Positions 26,829-35,568 of a stretch of 64,000 nucleotides of DNA are shown in pieces. This DNA comes from Nisaea sediminum (GTDB lineage Bacteria > Pseudomonadota > Alphaproteobacteria > Thalassobaculales > Thalassobaculaceae). Position 1 is the stretch's first letter, and every line of letters starts with the position of its first letter. Under the pieces are notes generated by a model, which ran no database searches, had not been told where the DNA came from, and saw only the letters and a program-made list of their open reading frames with translations. Location: NCBI RefSeq assembly GCF_014904705.1, contig NZ_JACZCQ010000003.1, forward strand, positions 434,001-498,000. The letters are read 5' to 3'. Made by a program: the position numbers and the translations under genes.

Positions 26829-28055
26829 TCAGTCGGAAGCGCTATCGTCGCGGCAGAGAACGCCGAAGCAAAGGATGGTGAAGCCGATGATGCCGAGCCA
26901 GGTTTCCTGCCAGATCCCGTAGGAGACCGAGGCGATCACGAGCCCTCCGGCAAGCGCGGAGAGTCCCGCGGCACGGGCCGGCTGCGGTTTCCCGCCGATC
27001 GCCAGGACCAGCCGCCAGAGGAGCGCCAGCGCGGCGACGATTCCGAACAGCCCGAACTCGAGCCAGATCTGCACCGCCGCATTATGCGGATGGGTGGTCG
27101 GCGTCTTGAAGAGCGCGTAGCTCTCCCGAAGCGCTTCGGGCACCTCGAGCACGCGCATCGCCCCCACCCCCTGCCCGAGCAACGGCTGCTCCAGCACCGC
27201 GCGCGAGGCCGCGTTCCAGATCTCCAGCCGCTCGGCGAAGGACGGCGGCAGCAGGGAGAGATAATCCGGCACGCGGGTCAGGATATCCGCGAAGATCCAG
27301 GGCGCCGCGAGCATCAGCAGAGTAGAGAGGGCAAGGATCGCTGCCCCGGCGAAGCGCGGCAGCAGCAGGGCCAGCGGCAGGACGAGCAGCGCGACGATGG
27401 CCGCGAGCGCCGCCGACGCGGACTCGCCCGAGAGCGCCGCCGCGAGGCCGATCAGCAGGATCACGACAGGAAAGATCCGCCGCCCGCCGAGCCAGAGCGC
27501 GGCGGCGGCCGGCCAGGTCAGCAGCACCAGCGCCGTGCTGCCCCGGTTGAAGCGCGACGGCGCGACTTCCACCGCGTCCCCCTTGCCGGAGAAGAAACGG
27601 TAGAGCGGCGCATCGAAATGGATCTCCACAGCGAGGATCAACGCGCCGAGGCAGAGCGAGAGCGCAAGCAGGTAAGCGAGCTTGCGGGTCGCCACCCCTG
27701 CGGCGATCTCAGGCGCAGCAGAGACGGTCACCAGCAGCAGGGCCAGCAGCCCGAGCTTCGGCATGGTCCGGACAAGATCGAGTGGAAAGCCGCCCGCAAG
27801 CGGTCCGACGAGGGACAGCAGCAGCACCACGCCGAAGGCGACCAGCACCGGCCGCCCGGGCAGCGGCAGGCGCCGTCGCTCCAGCCAGACCGCGCCGAGC
27901 AGCAGGATCGCGACGGCGATGAAGAGCGTCGCCATCGCCTGCTTGGCGAGAATACCGACCGGTACGAAAACCAGGAGCGAGAGCGCCAGGACCCAGAAGC
28001 GGACCCGCGCAAAGCGCCGGTCTCCGGCATGGCTCCGGATTGTGTCCGGGTTCAT
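26829..28055 (-). CDS. O-antigen ligase / Wzy-type polysaccharide membrane protein
   Basis: 408 residues with about 10-12 membrane segments. A long periplasmic loop (about residues 255-325) includes a GQGVGAMRVLEV segment and a TTHPHNAAVQIWLEFGLFG motif near 320. This HPHN-type motif with an upstream conserved region is typical of the O-antigen ligase domain (Wzy_C). It would join or polymerise surface polysaccharide at the outer face of the inner membrane. It overlaps no gene but is eight bases from the DUF6165-type gene, with which it is likely co-transcribed. Confidence 0.85.
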   Translation of the reverse strand: MNPDTIRSHAGDRRFARVRFWVLALSLLVFVPVGILAKQAMATLFIAVAILLLGAVWLERRRLPLPGRPVLVAFGVVLLLSLVGPLAGGFPLDLVRTMPKLGLLALLLVTVSAAPEIAAGVATRKLAYLLALSLCLGALILAVEIHFDAPLYRFFSGKGDAVEVAPSRFNRGSTALVLLTWPAAAALWLGGRRIFPVVILLIGLAAALSGESASAALAAIVALLVLPLALLLPRFAGAAILALSTLLMLAAPWIFADILTRVPDYLSLLPPSFAERLEIWNAASRAVLEQPLLGQGVGAMRVLEVPEALRESYALFKTPTTHPHNAAVQIWLEFGLFGIVAALALLWRLVLAIGGKPQPARAAGLSALAGGLVIASVSYGIWQETWLGIIGFTILCFGVLCRDDSASD

Positions 28056-28062
28056 CGCGATC

Positions 28063-28479
28063 TCACGCGCCGGCCGTTCCGGGGGCGAGATAGTCCTTGT
28101 AGGACTTCTCCTCCACCAGAGCGGAACCGAGCAGGAGATTGATCTCCTTCTTGATCGCCGCGCGCCGGTCGTTGGTGCGGTAGACGGCGCGGGCGAGTTC
28201 GATGAATGTCGGCCCGAAATCGCCGCCGCGCTCGCAGTCGCGGATATCGTCCTCGATCACCCAGAGCTCCTCGTTGATCGCCTTGAGGCGCGCCGTCGCG
28301 TCGGTCAGTTCCGCGCTCGCAGGCAGCTTCTCCCGCCGCACGGCATCGAGCGCGTCGAACTCGATGCGGACATTGGCCAGTTTCGCCGCGTCCTCCATCC
28401 GTTCCAGCTTGATCTCGAGGATAGTGATCTTGTCCAGCAGCTCGCCCGGCGCGATGGGAACGAGGATGGTGTCGCTCAT
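28063..28479 (-). CDS. DUF6165-type small protein
   Basis: 138 residues beginning MSDTILVPIAPGELLDKITIL, with a charged helical middle and KKEINLLLGSALVEEKSYKDY at the end. It resembles the DUF6165 family, found next to polysaccharide and glycosyltransferase genes in alphaproteobacteria. Function is unknown. It is followed by the O-antigen-ligase-like gene and divergent from a GT9 glycosyltransferase, which supports a role linked to surface glycans. Confidence 0.75.
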   Translation of the reverse strand: MSDTILVPIAPGELLDKITILEIKLERMEDAAKLANVRIEFDALDAVRREKLPASAELTDATARLKAINEELWVIEDDIRDCERGGDFGPTFIELARAVYRTNDRRAAIKKEINLLLGSALVEEKSYKDYLAPGTAGA

Positions 28480-28584
28480 GGGGTCCGTCCAGCGAATGTC
28501 AGGTTGTGCGTTGGCTAGCACGTGTGGTTTCGGAAGCAAAGATCGGTCATAGTGCGCCCGCCTTCCAACCGCCGATTTGCCGCC

Positions 28585-29589
28585 ATGACGCAACGCCCCG
28601 AAACGGTCCTGATCTATTCCTGCGGCGAGACCATCGGCGACGGCCTGTTCAAGCTGCCCTTCCTGGTCGATCTCCGGGCCCGCTTTCCGGAGGCGAAGAT
28701 CACCTGGCTCGCCGGGCTCGGTCCGTCGATGTACGCGACGGTGCTGGCGCCGGTCGTGAAGGACCTGCTCGACGAGGTGATCGAACACGCCGGGATCGGC
28801 GACGATCTCGCCGCCCTCCTCCCCTGGGCCCCGCGCCCGCTGGAGGGCCGCCGCTTCGATCTCGTGATCGACACCCAGATGACGCTCCGCCGCTCCCTCA
28901 ACGCCCGCCGCATCCGCCACGGCCGCTTCATCAGCCCGGCGGCGGGGTTCCTCCTCTCCGACGCCAAGCCGAAAGGCGGCGCCAAGCCGGACCGCCACTT
29001 GCTGAAGGCCCTCACCTTCCTGGCCGACCTCGCGGCGCCTCGGCCGGAGACCATGCCGGCATTCGATCCGGTAGCGCCTGAGTACAAGGTGCTCGCCACA
29101 GAGCTGCTGCCCGACGGCCCAACCTATATCGGCATCGCCCCCGGCGCCGGCGACACGGTCAAGGTCTGGCCGGAAGCGAACTTCCTCGCCGTCGCGAAGG
29201 AACAGGTGAAACAGGGCCGCATCCCGGTCTTCTTCGCGGGACCGGAAGAAGCGGCAAAGGTCCCCGCCTGGCGCGAAGCCGTGCCGGAAGCCCTCTTCCC
29301 CGAATGGGACCGCAAAGACAGCCGCCCGGACCTGAAGGGCCCGGTCCTCGTCATGGCCCTCGCCGGCCGGCTTTCGGCCGCGCTCGCCAACGACAGCGGC
29401 AGCGGCCACATGCTGGCCGCCGGCGGCGCGCCGCTGGTCTCGCTCTTCAGCAAGCACGACCCGGCGAAATACGCGCCGAGCGCCAGGCGGCTGACGATTG
29501 TGGATTCGAAAGATTACGGCGGGAAGGATCCGGAACTTATCCCGGTGGGGGATGTGATGGCTGCGGTTGAGGAATTAAATGTGGCCTAG
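28585..29589 (+). CDS. glycosyltransferase family 9 (heptosyltransferase-like)
   Basis: 334 residues. The N-terminal IYSCGETIGDGLFKLPFL resembles the GT9 opening (usually GDxxxxLP). IGIAPGAGDTVKVWPEANF near 182 and ALANDSGSGHMLAAGGAPLVSLF near 269-290 match the C-terminal nucleotide-sugar-binding region, where GPSH is the usual family pattern and GSGH appears here. It would transfer a sugar to lipopolysaccharide core or another surface glycan. No close Shine-Dalgarno is seen. Divergent from the DUF6165-type gene. Confidence 0.83.
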   Translation: MTQRPETVLIYSCGETIGDGLFKLPFLVDLRARFPEAKITWLAGLGPSMYATVLAPVVKDLLDEVIEHAGIGDDLAALLPWAPRPLEGRRFDLVIDTQMTLRRSLNARRIRHGRFISPAAGFLLSDAKPKGGAKPDRHLLKALTFLADLAAPRPETMPAFDPVAPEYKVLATELLPDGPTYIGIAPGAGDTVKVWPEANFLAVAKEQVKQGRIPVFFAGPEEAAKVPAWREAVPEALFPEWDRKDSRPDLKGPVLVMALAGRLSAALANDSGSGHMLAAGGAPLVSLFSKHDPAKYAPSARRLTIVDSKDYGGKDPELIPVGDVMAAVEELNVA

Positions 29590-29635
29590 AGCGCCTTAAG
29601 TTGCGCAGCATCAGACCGGCAACGGATTTAAAATC

Positions 29636-29842
29636 TTAGCCAAGAAGTCCATAAAACAGATCCCATAGAAAAGACTCTCGCGATTTCACTGACATCAAAC
29701 ACTCGGTCGATGGCAGGCTTGACGGCGTCTCAGGTGCACAAAGCCCGGTAATCATCGCGTAATTCTGCCGTTCTAGATCCGCGATCCTAACGCCCATCCA
29801 AACGACGATGGTTATCAGTATCAAAACCACCGCATTTTTCAT
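29636..29842 (-). CDS. small membrane-anchored hypothetical protein (68 aa)
   Basis: A 68-residue frame starting MKNAVVLILITIVVWMGVRI, with GAGG seven bases before the ATG. Residues 4-20 are one membrane segment. The rest (LERQNYAMITGLCAP...) is short and polar. It lies just downstream of the isoprenylcysteine-methyltransferase-like gene on the same strand. No family was recognised. The good ribosome site and membrane segment make it more likely real than chance. Confidence 0.5.
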   Translation of the reverse strand: MKNAVVLILITIVVWMGVRIADLERQNYAMITGLCAPETPSSLPSTECLMSVKSRESFLWDLFYGLLG

Positions 29843-29898
29843 GATTAAACCTCTAGCAATCAAGGGGACACAACACTGAGTCCAGCAGATACTCTCCC

Positions 29899-30618
29899 TC
29901 AATACACCCCCGGAACCAACCGGTACCGCACGCGGCGCGCATAGTCCCGATACCCCGGCAGTTCCTCCAGCAAGGTCCGGTCCTCGAGCGCCGTTCTGAT
30001 CACCGAAACGACCAGCGCCACCGCCACGGGGATCAGTGTCCAGAGCGAGTCCAGGGCGAGAACGATCCCGAACAGGGCGTATATGTTTCCGGCATAGCCC
30101 GGATGCCGCACATACCGGTAGGGCCCGGTATCGCAGACGACGTGCCCGCGGTCCGTCCGGACGACGACCACGCTGAAGAAGAAGCGGTTCTCCGCTAGGG
30201 CCCAGACGGCGAAACCGTATCCGAAGGTAATCAGCAGGAAGCCGGCGGCGTTGAGCCAGAGCGGAAACTCCGGGGAGCCGTGAAAGCGGTGGTCCAGCCC
30301 CGCCGCGATCACCAGAGGATAGCCGATGCTCACCGCCATCAGCGGCGCCAGCACCTTGTCCCAGGATTTGGCCTTCCGGAAATTCCCGACATCCTGCCGT
30401 TCGGCCATCAGCCCCGGATGCCGCCATTCGGCCCAGATACGTCCGCCGAGACCGGCGACGATGACCAGACCGGAATAGAGCCACGCCTGCCACCAGCCTA
30501 GCTCCCCGCCGCACAGCAGCAGGATCGCCGGGATCAGGAGATAGACCGCGGCCAGTCTGATCCAGTGGAGGGGCGATGCGGGTCGTCCCGTCCCCTCGTC
30601 GTCCCTTATCTCTGACAT
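29899..30618 (-). CDS. isoprenylcysteine carboxyl methyltransferase-family membrane protein
   Basis: 239 residues from the ATG at 30618, which has GGGGA just upstream; an ATG at 30630 is the alternative. Five to six membrane segments are followed by the family core GPYRYVRHPGYAGNIY near residue 167 with the conserved RHP that binds S-adenosylmethionine in ICMT/PEMT proteins, and a C-terminal LEELPGYRDYARRVRYRLVPGVY. The methyl acceptor in bacteria is unknown. It sits in the inner membrane. Confidence 0.87.
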   Translation of the reverse strand: MSEIRDDEGTGRPASPLHWIRLAAVYLLIPAILLLCGGELGWWQAWLYSGLVIVAGLGGRIWAEWRHPGLMAERQDVGNFRKAKSWDKVLAPLMAVSIGYPLVIAAGLDHRFHGSPEFPLWLNAAGFLLITFGYGFAVWALAENRFFFSVVVVRTDRGHVVCDTGPYRYVRHPGYAGNIYALFGIVLALDSLWTLIPVAVALVVSVIRTALEDRTLLEELPGYRDYARRVRYRLVPGVY

Positions 30619-30922
30619 GTCATTCCCCATCCGGCATATCGGCTGACGTCGCCTCGCGTAAGGCTACCTGCATGCGATAGCTGAACCGAAACAGTTTCTC
30701 CCACGCACTCGGCGCTCCCTGAAGCCGGGGCTCCGGTCCGCATACCCATCGAGATCCGTCACCCCTGGGGCCGAGAGATCGTGGGGCGCGTGCCGCGTTC
30801 CCCAGGGTTCCGGCCTTCGCCGGAATGACGAGCGGGATTGCGGGTACAATCGGATTTTCCAGACATCCCGCGCAGATTTTTGCGTAAGATTACTTTCCCT
30901 GCGAATAAGGGAATGGAGAGCA
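30619..30922. other. gene-free stretch holding a diverged palindromic repeat
   Basis: Contains the diverged third copy of the GTCA...TGAC palindromic element at about 30757-30831 (separate entry). The remainder has no supportable gene. The end near 30910 has a GGAG ribosome site for the 30923 gene. Confidence 0.5.
30757..30831. repeat. palindromic repeat element, copy 1 (diverged)
   Basis: Begins GTCACCCCTGGGG and ends CCCCAGGGTTCC...GGAATGAC, with an internal CCGGCCTTCGCCGG hairpin. It shares the outer GTCA/TGAC ends, the CCCTGGG/CCCAGGG core and a hairpin arm with the copies at 32519 and 33571. It is intergenic, non-coding and could fold into a cruciform-like RNA. Confidence 0.55.
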
Positions 30923-31300
30923 ATGCCCATTCATATCCTGGTGGAAGAAGACGATCTGGTCGTGTTTCGGGTCGCCGGGATCATCAAGGCCGAGCAGGCT
31001 GTCGATGCGATCAGAAGCCATTACTCGCGGATCCCGTCTAAATTCTGCATCTGGGATCTGAGCGCGGCGAGCCTCTCCGAGATTGCCTATGACAGGTTCA
31101 AGATGATCATCGACGCTGTCGCCGAGTTCGCTCCGGCCCGCGGCCCGGGCGCACGGACGGCGCTGGTCGCGACGGGCGACCTGAACCCGATCCTCGCCAA
31201 GGCCCTGGCCGCGCAGGTTCAGGTCAGCAAGCTGAGCGTCGAGACGAGGGTGTTCGGAAACATAGGCGCCGCGAGAGGCTGGCTGCGGGACGGGAGCTGA
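30923..31300 (+). CDS. conserved hypothetical, SpoIIAA/STAS-like fold possible
   Basis: 125 residues, well placed after GGAG. MPIHILVEEDDLVVFRVAGIIKAEQAVDAI alternates strand and helix, and WDLSAASLSEIAYDRFKMII resembles the strand-helix step of STAS-like proteins. No catalytic motif is visible. It is cytosolic. Function unknown; the fold call is a guess from pattern. Confidence 0.7.
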   Translation: MPIHILVEEDDLVVFRVAGIIKAEQAVDAIRSHYSRIPSKFCIWDLSAASLSEIAYDRFKMIIDAVAEFAPARGPGARTALVATGDLNPILAKALAAQVQVSKLSVETRVFGNIGAARGWLRDGS

Positions 31301-31334
31301 GGGCCCGGAGACACCGGCCGGCGGGACAGCGCCG

Positions 31335-31907
31335 CTAGCGGTTCACCCACTCGCTGCAGCCGAGGAGATGCGTGACCATCGTCCCGTTCGCGTCGAACAG
31401 CGGCAGGATGACGCCGCAGCAGGCGCGCCGGCAGCCGCGGTCGTTCACATAATCGATCCGGTACCAGGTCGGTTCCCGCGTTTCCGTGGCGTGCCGGAAA
31501 ATCAGCTCGACCTCTCCCGTCGCGGGATTGTGTTTCTTCAGCTCGTTCAGATGCATGCCGGTAAGGTTGATGCCGTATTCGTCGGTATGGGCGCCCCCGA
31601 AGAGCCGCCAGCGGAAGTCGTCTCCCTCTCCGATGACGTCCAGCAGAACGATATGCGGCAGCACCGGCGCACCGAGCGCGAGAGGGTCGATGGTCGTGCG
31701 CTGCGCACGATGCTGTGCACGGAGATTCGTCCAGAAATCCGCAAGGTAGAGCGATTTGCCGAACCCGTCGATCTTCTCGGCCGCGAGCCTGTCGCACAGG
31801 ACATGGGGATGTCCGTCGATCAACGCCCGCAGCTGAGGGGACAAGGTTTCCAAGATTCTTTCCGAACGGGTTCGTTCATCACGCGAACTAACCCAGTCGA
31901 TTACCAA
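31335..31907 (-). CDS. PAS_5-type small PAS-domain protein (2 of 5)
   Basis: 190 residues. The shared PAS_5 pattern is clear: an early helix, IDPLALGAPVLPHIVLLDVIGEG near residues 73-95, then FRWRLFGGAHTDEYGINLTGMHLNEL near 98-123, ending in a VTHLLGCSEW strand. Single PAS domain, no output domain. Two Cys pairs (RRACCG) occur late. Ligand unknown. It is convergent with the 30923 gene. Confidence 0.78.
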   Translation of the reverse strand: MVIDWVSSRDERTRSERILETLSPQLRALIDGHPHVLCDRLAAEKIDGFGKSLYLADFWTNLRAQHRAQRTTIDPLALGAPVLPHIVLLDVIGEGDDFRWRLFGGAHTDEYGINLTGMHLNELKKHNPATGEVELIFRHATETREPTWYRIDYVNDRGCRRACCGVILPLFDANGTMVTHLLGCSEWVNR

Positions 31908-32031
31908 TATTTGCCTAATAAATCATTAGCGCTCGGCCGGCGCGCGCGAGGAGGTACCGGGCTGCAGGCCTTGCCATATCCCTTCGTCGATCATATTATT
32001 CAAGAAATCACTTGATAATAAGGAAACACCC

Positions 32032-32496
32032 ATGATTGTCCCCATCAAGGGCCTTTACGAGGCTCACCTGACCGTCCGCGACCTCGACCGCTCGATCGCC
32101 TTTTACCGGGACGTGCTCGGCCTGCCGCTGGCCCACGTGGTGAAGGACCGCAACGTCGCCTTCTTCTGGGTGCCGGAGGCGGAGAAGGCGATGCTCGGGC
32201 TCTGGGGCGTCGGCTCGGCGCCGATGGGGATGAAGCTGCACATCGCCTTCCAGGTCGCGCTGGAGGATGTGGAGCGCTCGGTCGCGCGGCTGAAGGCGGC
32301 GGGGCTGACGCCGACGAAGAACGGCCAGGACCCGATAGACGAGCCGGTGGTGCTGAGCTGGATGCCGGCGGCGAGCGTCTATTTCGACGATCCGGACGGC
32401 CATTCTCTGGAGTTCATCTCGCTGCTCCCGGAAGCGCCGCGGAAGATCCCGAGCTTCCTGCCGCTCTCCGAATGGCGCGCGGGGGCTGGGTTATAG
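32032..32496 (+). CDS. VOC-family (glyoxalase / dioxygenase-superfamily) protein
   Basis: 154 residues with the VOC opening IKGLYEAHLTVRDLDRSIAFYRDVLGLPL and the closing YFDDPDGHSLEFISLL, which supplies the C-terminal metal Glu. His12 and Glu (in SLEF) are plausible ligands. AAGGAA lies before the ATG. Function in this family ranges from glyoxalase to thiol transfer, and none can be assigned. A palindromic repeat follows the stop. Confidence 0.87.
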   Translation: MIVPIKGLYEAHLTVRDLDRSIAFYRDVLGLPLAHVVKDRNVAFFWVPEAEKAMLGLWGVGSAPMGMKLHIAFQVALEDVERSVARLKAAGLTPTKNGQDPIDEPVVLSWMPAASVYFDDPDGHSLEFISLLPEAPRKIPSFLPLSEWRAGAGL

Positions 32497-32518
32497 CTCG
32501 CTCACTTCCCTTCCAAAA

Positions 32519-32603
32519 AGTCGCCATTCCCGCGAACGCGGGGACCCAGGGATCATGGAGCTCAGACCGTCATCCCTGGGTCCCCACTTGCGTGGGGATG
32601 ACG
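32519..32603. repeat. palindromic repeat element, copy 2
   Basis: Two arms share the perfect 14-base inverted repeat GGGGACCCAGGGAT / ATCCCTGGGTCCCC. Each arm also carries its own small hairpin (CCCGCGAACGCGGG; CCCCACTTGCGTGGGG), and the right end is GATGAC. It lies between the converging VOC (+) and enoyl-CoA hydratase (-) genes, so it may also act as a terminator. Confidence 0.75.
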
Positions 32604-32638
32604 ACCATGAATAGAGGGAAGAGAGGGTAAAGCCAAAA

Positions 32639-33445
32639 CTACTTCCCCTTGAACTCCGCCTTGCGCTTCTCGTTGAAGGCCCGCACCCCTTCCAGCCTAT
32701 CCTCGGTCGGGACCATGCGATTGTAGGCCTCGATCTCGAAGGCGTAGCCGTTATGGAGGTCGAGCTGGGTCGAGACGTCGATCGCCTTCTTCACCTGGCG
32801 GGTGGAGATCGGCGCGTTGGAGGCGATCTTCTCCGCCGTCGCGAGCGCATCCTCGACCACCTTGCCGGCCTCGCAGAGCTTGTTCGCGAGCCCCCATTCC
32901 ATCGCCTGCTCGGCGTTGAACGGCGTGCCGGTCAGGATGATCTCCTTCGCCCGGCGGACGCCGACCGCGCGCGGCAAGTTCTGGGTGCCGCCCGCGCCCG
33001 GCATGATGCCGAGGGTGACCTCGGTCAGCGCGAAACGGGCGTTCGGGGCGATATAGATGAAGTCGCAGCAGAGCGCGATCTCGAGGCCGCCGGCGAAGGC
33101 CGCACCGTTGATCGCGCCGATCATCGGGATCGGGCAGTCGCGCATCGCGCGGACCGCCTGCTCGAAGAGCGCGTGCTGGGTCTGCCAGGTCTCGTCGCTC
33201 ATGTTGTTGCGCTCCTTCAGATCCCCGCCGGCGCAGAAGATCTTCTCGCCGCGCCCGGTGACGACGATGCAGCGGATGCCGCGCTGGTCGCGGTAGAGCT
33301 CGGTGAAGAGATCGCGGAGGTCGAAGCCCATCTGGGTGTTCAGCGCGTTGCCGCGGTCGGGCCGGTCGAGGGTCAGCAGCAGGACATGCTCGGACGGCTG
33401 CTCCAGGGTCAGGGTTTCGAACGGGCCGGGCAGCGGGGCGGTCAT
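32639..33445 (-). CDS. enoyl-CoA hydratase/isomerase-family protein
   Basis: 268 residues from the ATG at 33445 with GGAGG eight bases upstream; an in-frame start at 33511 is rejected. Crotonase signatures are AGGDLKERN near residue 70 (oxyanion hole), GAINGAAFAGGLEIALCCDF near 108 and EVTLGIMPGAGGTQNLPRAVG near 143-163 with the catalytic Glu positions. The end EKRKAEFKGK is typical. It hydrates trans-2-enoyl-CoA in fatty-acid or amino-acid breakdown; chain specificity unknown. Palindromic repeats flank it on both sides. Confidence 0.92.
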   Translation of the reverse strand: MTAPLPGPFETLTLEQPSEHVLLLTLDRPDRGNALNTQMGFDLRDLFTELYRDQRGIRCIVVTGRGEKIFCAGGDLKERNNMSDETWQTQHALFEQAVRAMRDCPIPMIGAINGAAFAGGLEIALCCDFIYIAPNARFALTEVTLGIMPGAGGTQNLPRAVGVRRAKEIILTGTPFNAEQAMEWGLANKLCEAGKVVEDALATAEKIASNAPISTRQVKKAIDVSTQLDLHNGYAFEIEAYNRMVPTEDRLEGVRAFNEKRKAEFKGK

Positions 33446-33570
33446 CGGATTTCCTCCATCAACGACTTTGCGCGGCAGTCTCCCGGAGCCGGCGGCCGGG
33501 AGCAAGACCACAGCGTGAAACTCACTCTCTCCGGAGCGGAGCGAAACAGCTCAACGTCCCACTTCAAGGT

Positions 33571-33653
33571 CGTGATTCCCGCGAACGCGGGGCCCCAGGG
33601 ATCTTAGAGCGCCGCCCGTCTTCCCTGGGTCCCCACTTGCGTGAGGATGACGA
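33571..33653. repeat. palindromic repeat element, copy 3
   Basis: Nearly the same as copy 2: CCCGCGAACGCGGGG, CCCCAGGGAT, a spacer, then TTCCCTGGGTCCCCACTTGC and GAGGATGAC. It sits between the enoyl-CoA hydratase gene start and the end of the trypsin-like protease gene. Confidence 0.75.
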
Positions 33654-33681
33654 ACTTAGGACTGGCTTTGAAAGAGAATGA

Positions 33682-34374
33682 CTACCGCAATCCGTCCGGC
33701 ACGCTCTTCAGCAGCAGCTCGGTCGAGACGGCGAAATTGACCCCGATATTCGCGTCCGAATCCTTCGTGAAGATAGCGGACAGCAATCCGACCAGCCGGC
33801 CCTCGAGATCGACCAGCGCGCCGCCGGAGGAACCCGGATTGAGCGCCGCGTCGGTCTGCAGGAAATCCTCGACCCGGTTGAAGCCGATGCCGGAGCGCCG
33901 GTTCGCCGAGACCACGCCGCATGTGATACCGATCCCGAGCCCGAAGGCGTTCGAGAGCGCGCAGACCGGCGCACCGGTGTCCGGGCGGATCTCGGACAGC
34001 GCGATCGGAGTTGTCGCGGCGTCGATCCCGAGGAAAGCAATATCGGTGCGCTGATCGAGGCCCAGGACCTTCGCCTCCAGCCGCGTGCCGTCGGGCGCGA
34101 CGACATGCACCTCGGTCGCCTTCAGCACCACATGCGCGGCGGTCGCGATCAGACCGGAGCGCAGGATCGCGACACCGGTGCCTTCCGGAGCGGTCCCGGC
34201 AGGCGCCCCGAAGCCGGGGCGCTCGTAGCCGGGCCAGGTCGGCTCGACCTCGAAGACGGACGGCGCCGCCACCGCCCAGGCCTTGCGCGCGTCGGTCTGC
34301 GCATTCGCCATTGGAGCCACGGCGAAAAACAGGCAGAAAAGAAGCAACAGCGGCCCGGTCCGAGCTCGCGCCAT
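33682..34374 (-). CDS. exported trypsin-like serine protease (S1C-type)
   Basis: 230 residues from the ATG at 34374, the start that gives a clean signal peptide (residues 1-25, ending ANAQ). The catalytic triad is visible: His in TAAHVVL near 81, Asp in RTDIAFLG near 111, Ser in NPGSSGGALV near 181. No PDZ domain follows. It should act in the periplasm. It is divergent from a second trypsin-like gene with 41 bases between the starts, so they share a promoter region. Confidence 0.88.
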   Translation of the reverse strand: MARARTGPLLLLFCLFFAVAPMANAQTDARKAWAVAAPSVFEVEPTWPGYERPGFGAPAGTAPEGTGVAILRSGLIATAAHVVLKATEVHVVAPDGTRLEAKVLGLDQRTDIAFLGIDAATTPIALSEIRPDTGAPVCALSNAFGLGIGITCGVVSANRRSGIGFNRVEDFLQTDAALNPGSSGGALVDLEGRLVGLLSAIFTKDSDANIGVNFAVSTELLLKSVPDGLR

Positions 34375-34415
34375 CGATGTCTCCTCCCGGTCGCTCCGTC
34401 TCATGCGGATTGAGG

Positions 34416-35561
34416 ATGATGCGGTTCGACAAGGTGACACAGCCCCTCCTCCGGCGCCATATCGCAGCGGCGCTGCTGCTCGCTTTCCTGTTCTCCGGTT
34501 CCGCGGAAGCCCAGGAGGAGTGCCGCCAGCCGGAGCCGGTCTGTGCCGCACGCGGATCGGTCTTCGCCATCTCGGGGCCAGGCGGCATCGGCAGCGCGAC
34601 CCGACTCTCCGCCACCGAGCTGGTCACGACCCGTCACCTCATCGCCGACGTGACGGAGGTCGAGCTCTTCCTGGAGAGCGGCGAGCGCATCAAGGCAAGC
34701 GTGGTGGCTTCGGCTTATGAAGCCGACCTGATCCTGCTCTCCGCCCCCGGCCTGCCGGCGGGACCGGCGCTCGATCCGGCGGACGGTCCCGTCCGCGCTC
34801 CGCTCTTCACCGTCGGCGCCGACGTCTCCTTCGGGCGGATCCGCGCCTATGATCCGGGTGACATACTGCTGGCTCCTGCCGACGGTCATCCCTTCGCCCG
34901 CCTGCATCACACCGCCTACGGCCAGCCCGCCCATAGCGGCGGCGCCCTGGTCGGGGCGGACGGACGGTTGGCCGGGATCGTCGCGGCAGGTGGCGACGGA
35001 CGTTTCGAGGCGATCCCGGCGGCGGCGATCGCCGAGCTGCGCCAGAAGAGCGGCGCGGACTTCTCGGCAGCCAGCGACGAGATCGGCGGCGCGATCCGGA
35101 TCTGCATGCTCAATCTCGACCGGCACAGGGCCGACCAGACACCGCTGAGCGATCAGGAGGCAAGCGCGCTCGCCACCTCCTGCAGCCGCAGCCGCAACCG
35201 GCAGAACATGGATCTCGCGGCGCAGGTGCTCGGCATGAAGGGCCGGTTCGACGAGTCCATTGCGCTCTTCGAGGCGGCGCTGGAGGAAGACCCGAACGCG
35301 CTCAATGCGCGGATGGGCCTTGCCGTCAGCTATCACCTCGCGGCGCGCTACGAGGAGGAAATCCCGCATCTCGCCTTCCTGATGCAGCATCTGCCCGACG
35401 ACCATCAGGTGCTCCGCCTGGCCCTGCAGGCCGGTATCTGGGGTGGCGACCGGGCGCTGGCCGAGCGGGCCTACGAGCGGATCGAGACGGTCAATCCGCA
35501 GATGCTGCCGGTGGCGAAACGCTTTCTGGAAAACCCGCCGCCGCGCCCGAAGCGGCGCTGA
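34416..35561 (+). CDS. exported trypsin-like protease domain with C-terminal TPR-like repeats
   Basis: 381 residues with two adjacent ATGs (34416/34419). A signal peptide covers residues 1-28 (ends AEAQ). The protease domain has His in TTRHLIAD near 69, Asp in YEADLILL near 102, and Ser in AHSGGALV near 171. The triad is complete, but the site around Ser is AHSGGAL rather than GNSGGAL. From about residue 265 there are helical repeats with TPR character (GRFDESIALFEAALEEDPN). Protease plus TPR suggests partner recognition. It ends seven bases from the converging S8 protease gene. Confidence 0.82.
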   Translation: MMRFDKVTQPLLRRHIAAALLLAFLFSGSAEAQEECRQPEPVCAARGSVFAISGPGGIGSATRLSATELVTTRHLIADVTEVELFLESGERIKASVVASAYEADLILLSAPGLPAGPALDPADGPVRAPLFTVGADVSFGRIRAYDPGDILLAPADGHPFARLHHTAYGQPAHSGGALVGADGRLAGIVAAGGDGRFEAIPAAAIAELRQKSGADFSAASDEIGGAIRICMLNLDRHRADQTPLSDQEASALATSCSRSRNRQNMDLAAQVLGMKGRFDESIALFEAALEEDPNALNARMGLAVSYHLAARYEEEIPHLAFLMQHLPDDHQVLRLALQAGIWGGDRALAERAYERIETVNPQMLPVAKRFLENPPPRPKRR

Positions 35562-35568
35562 TCCGGCC

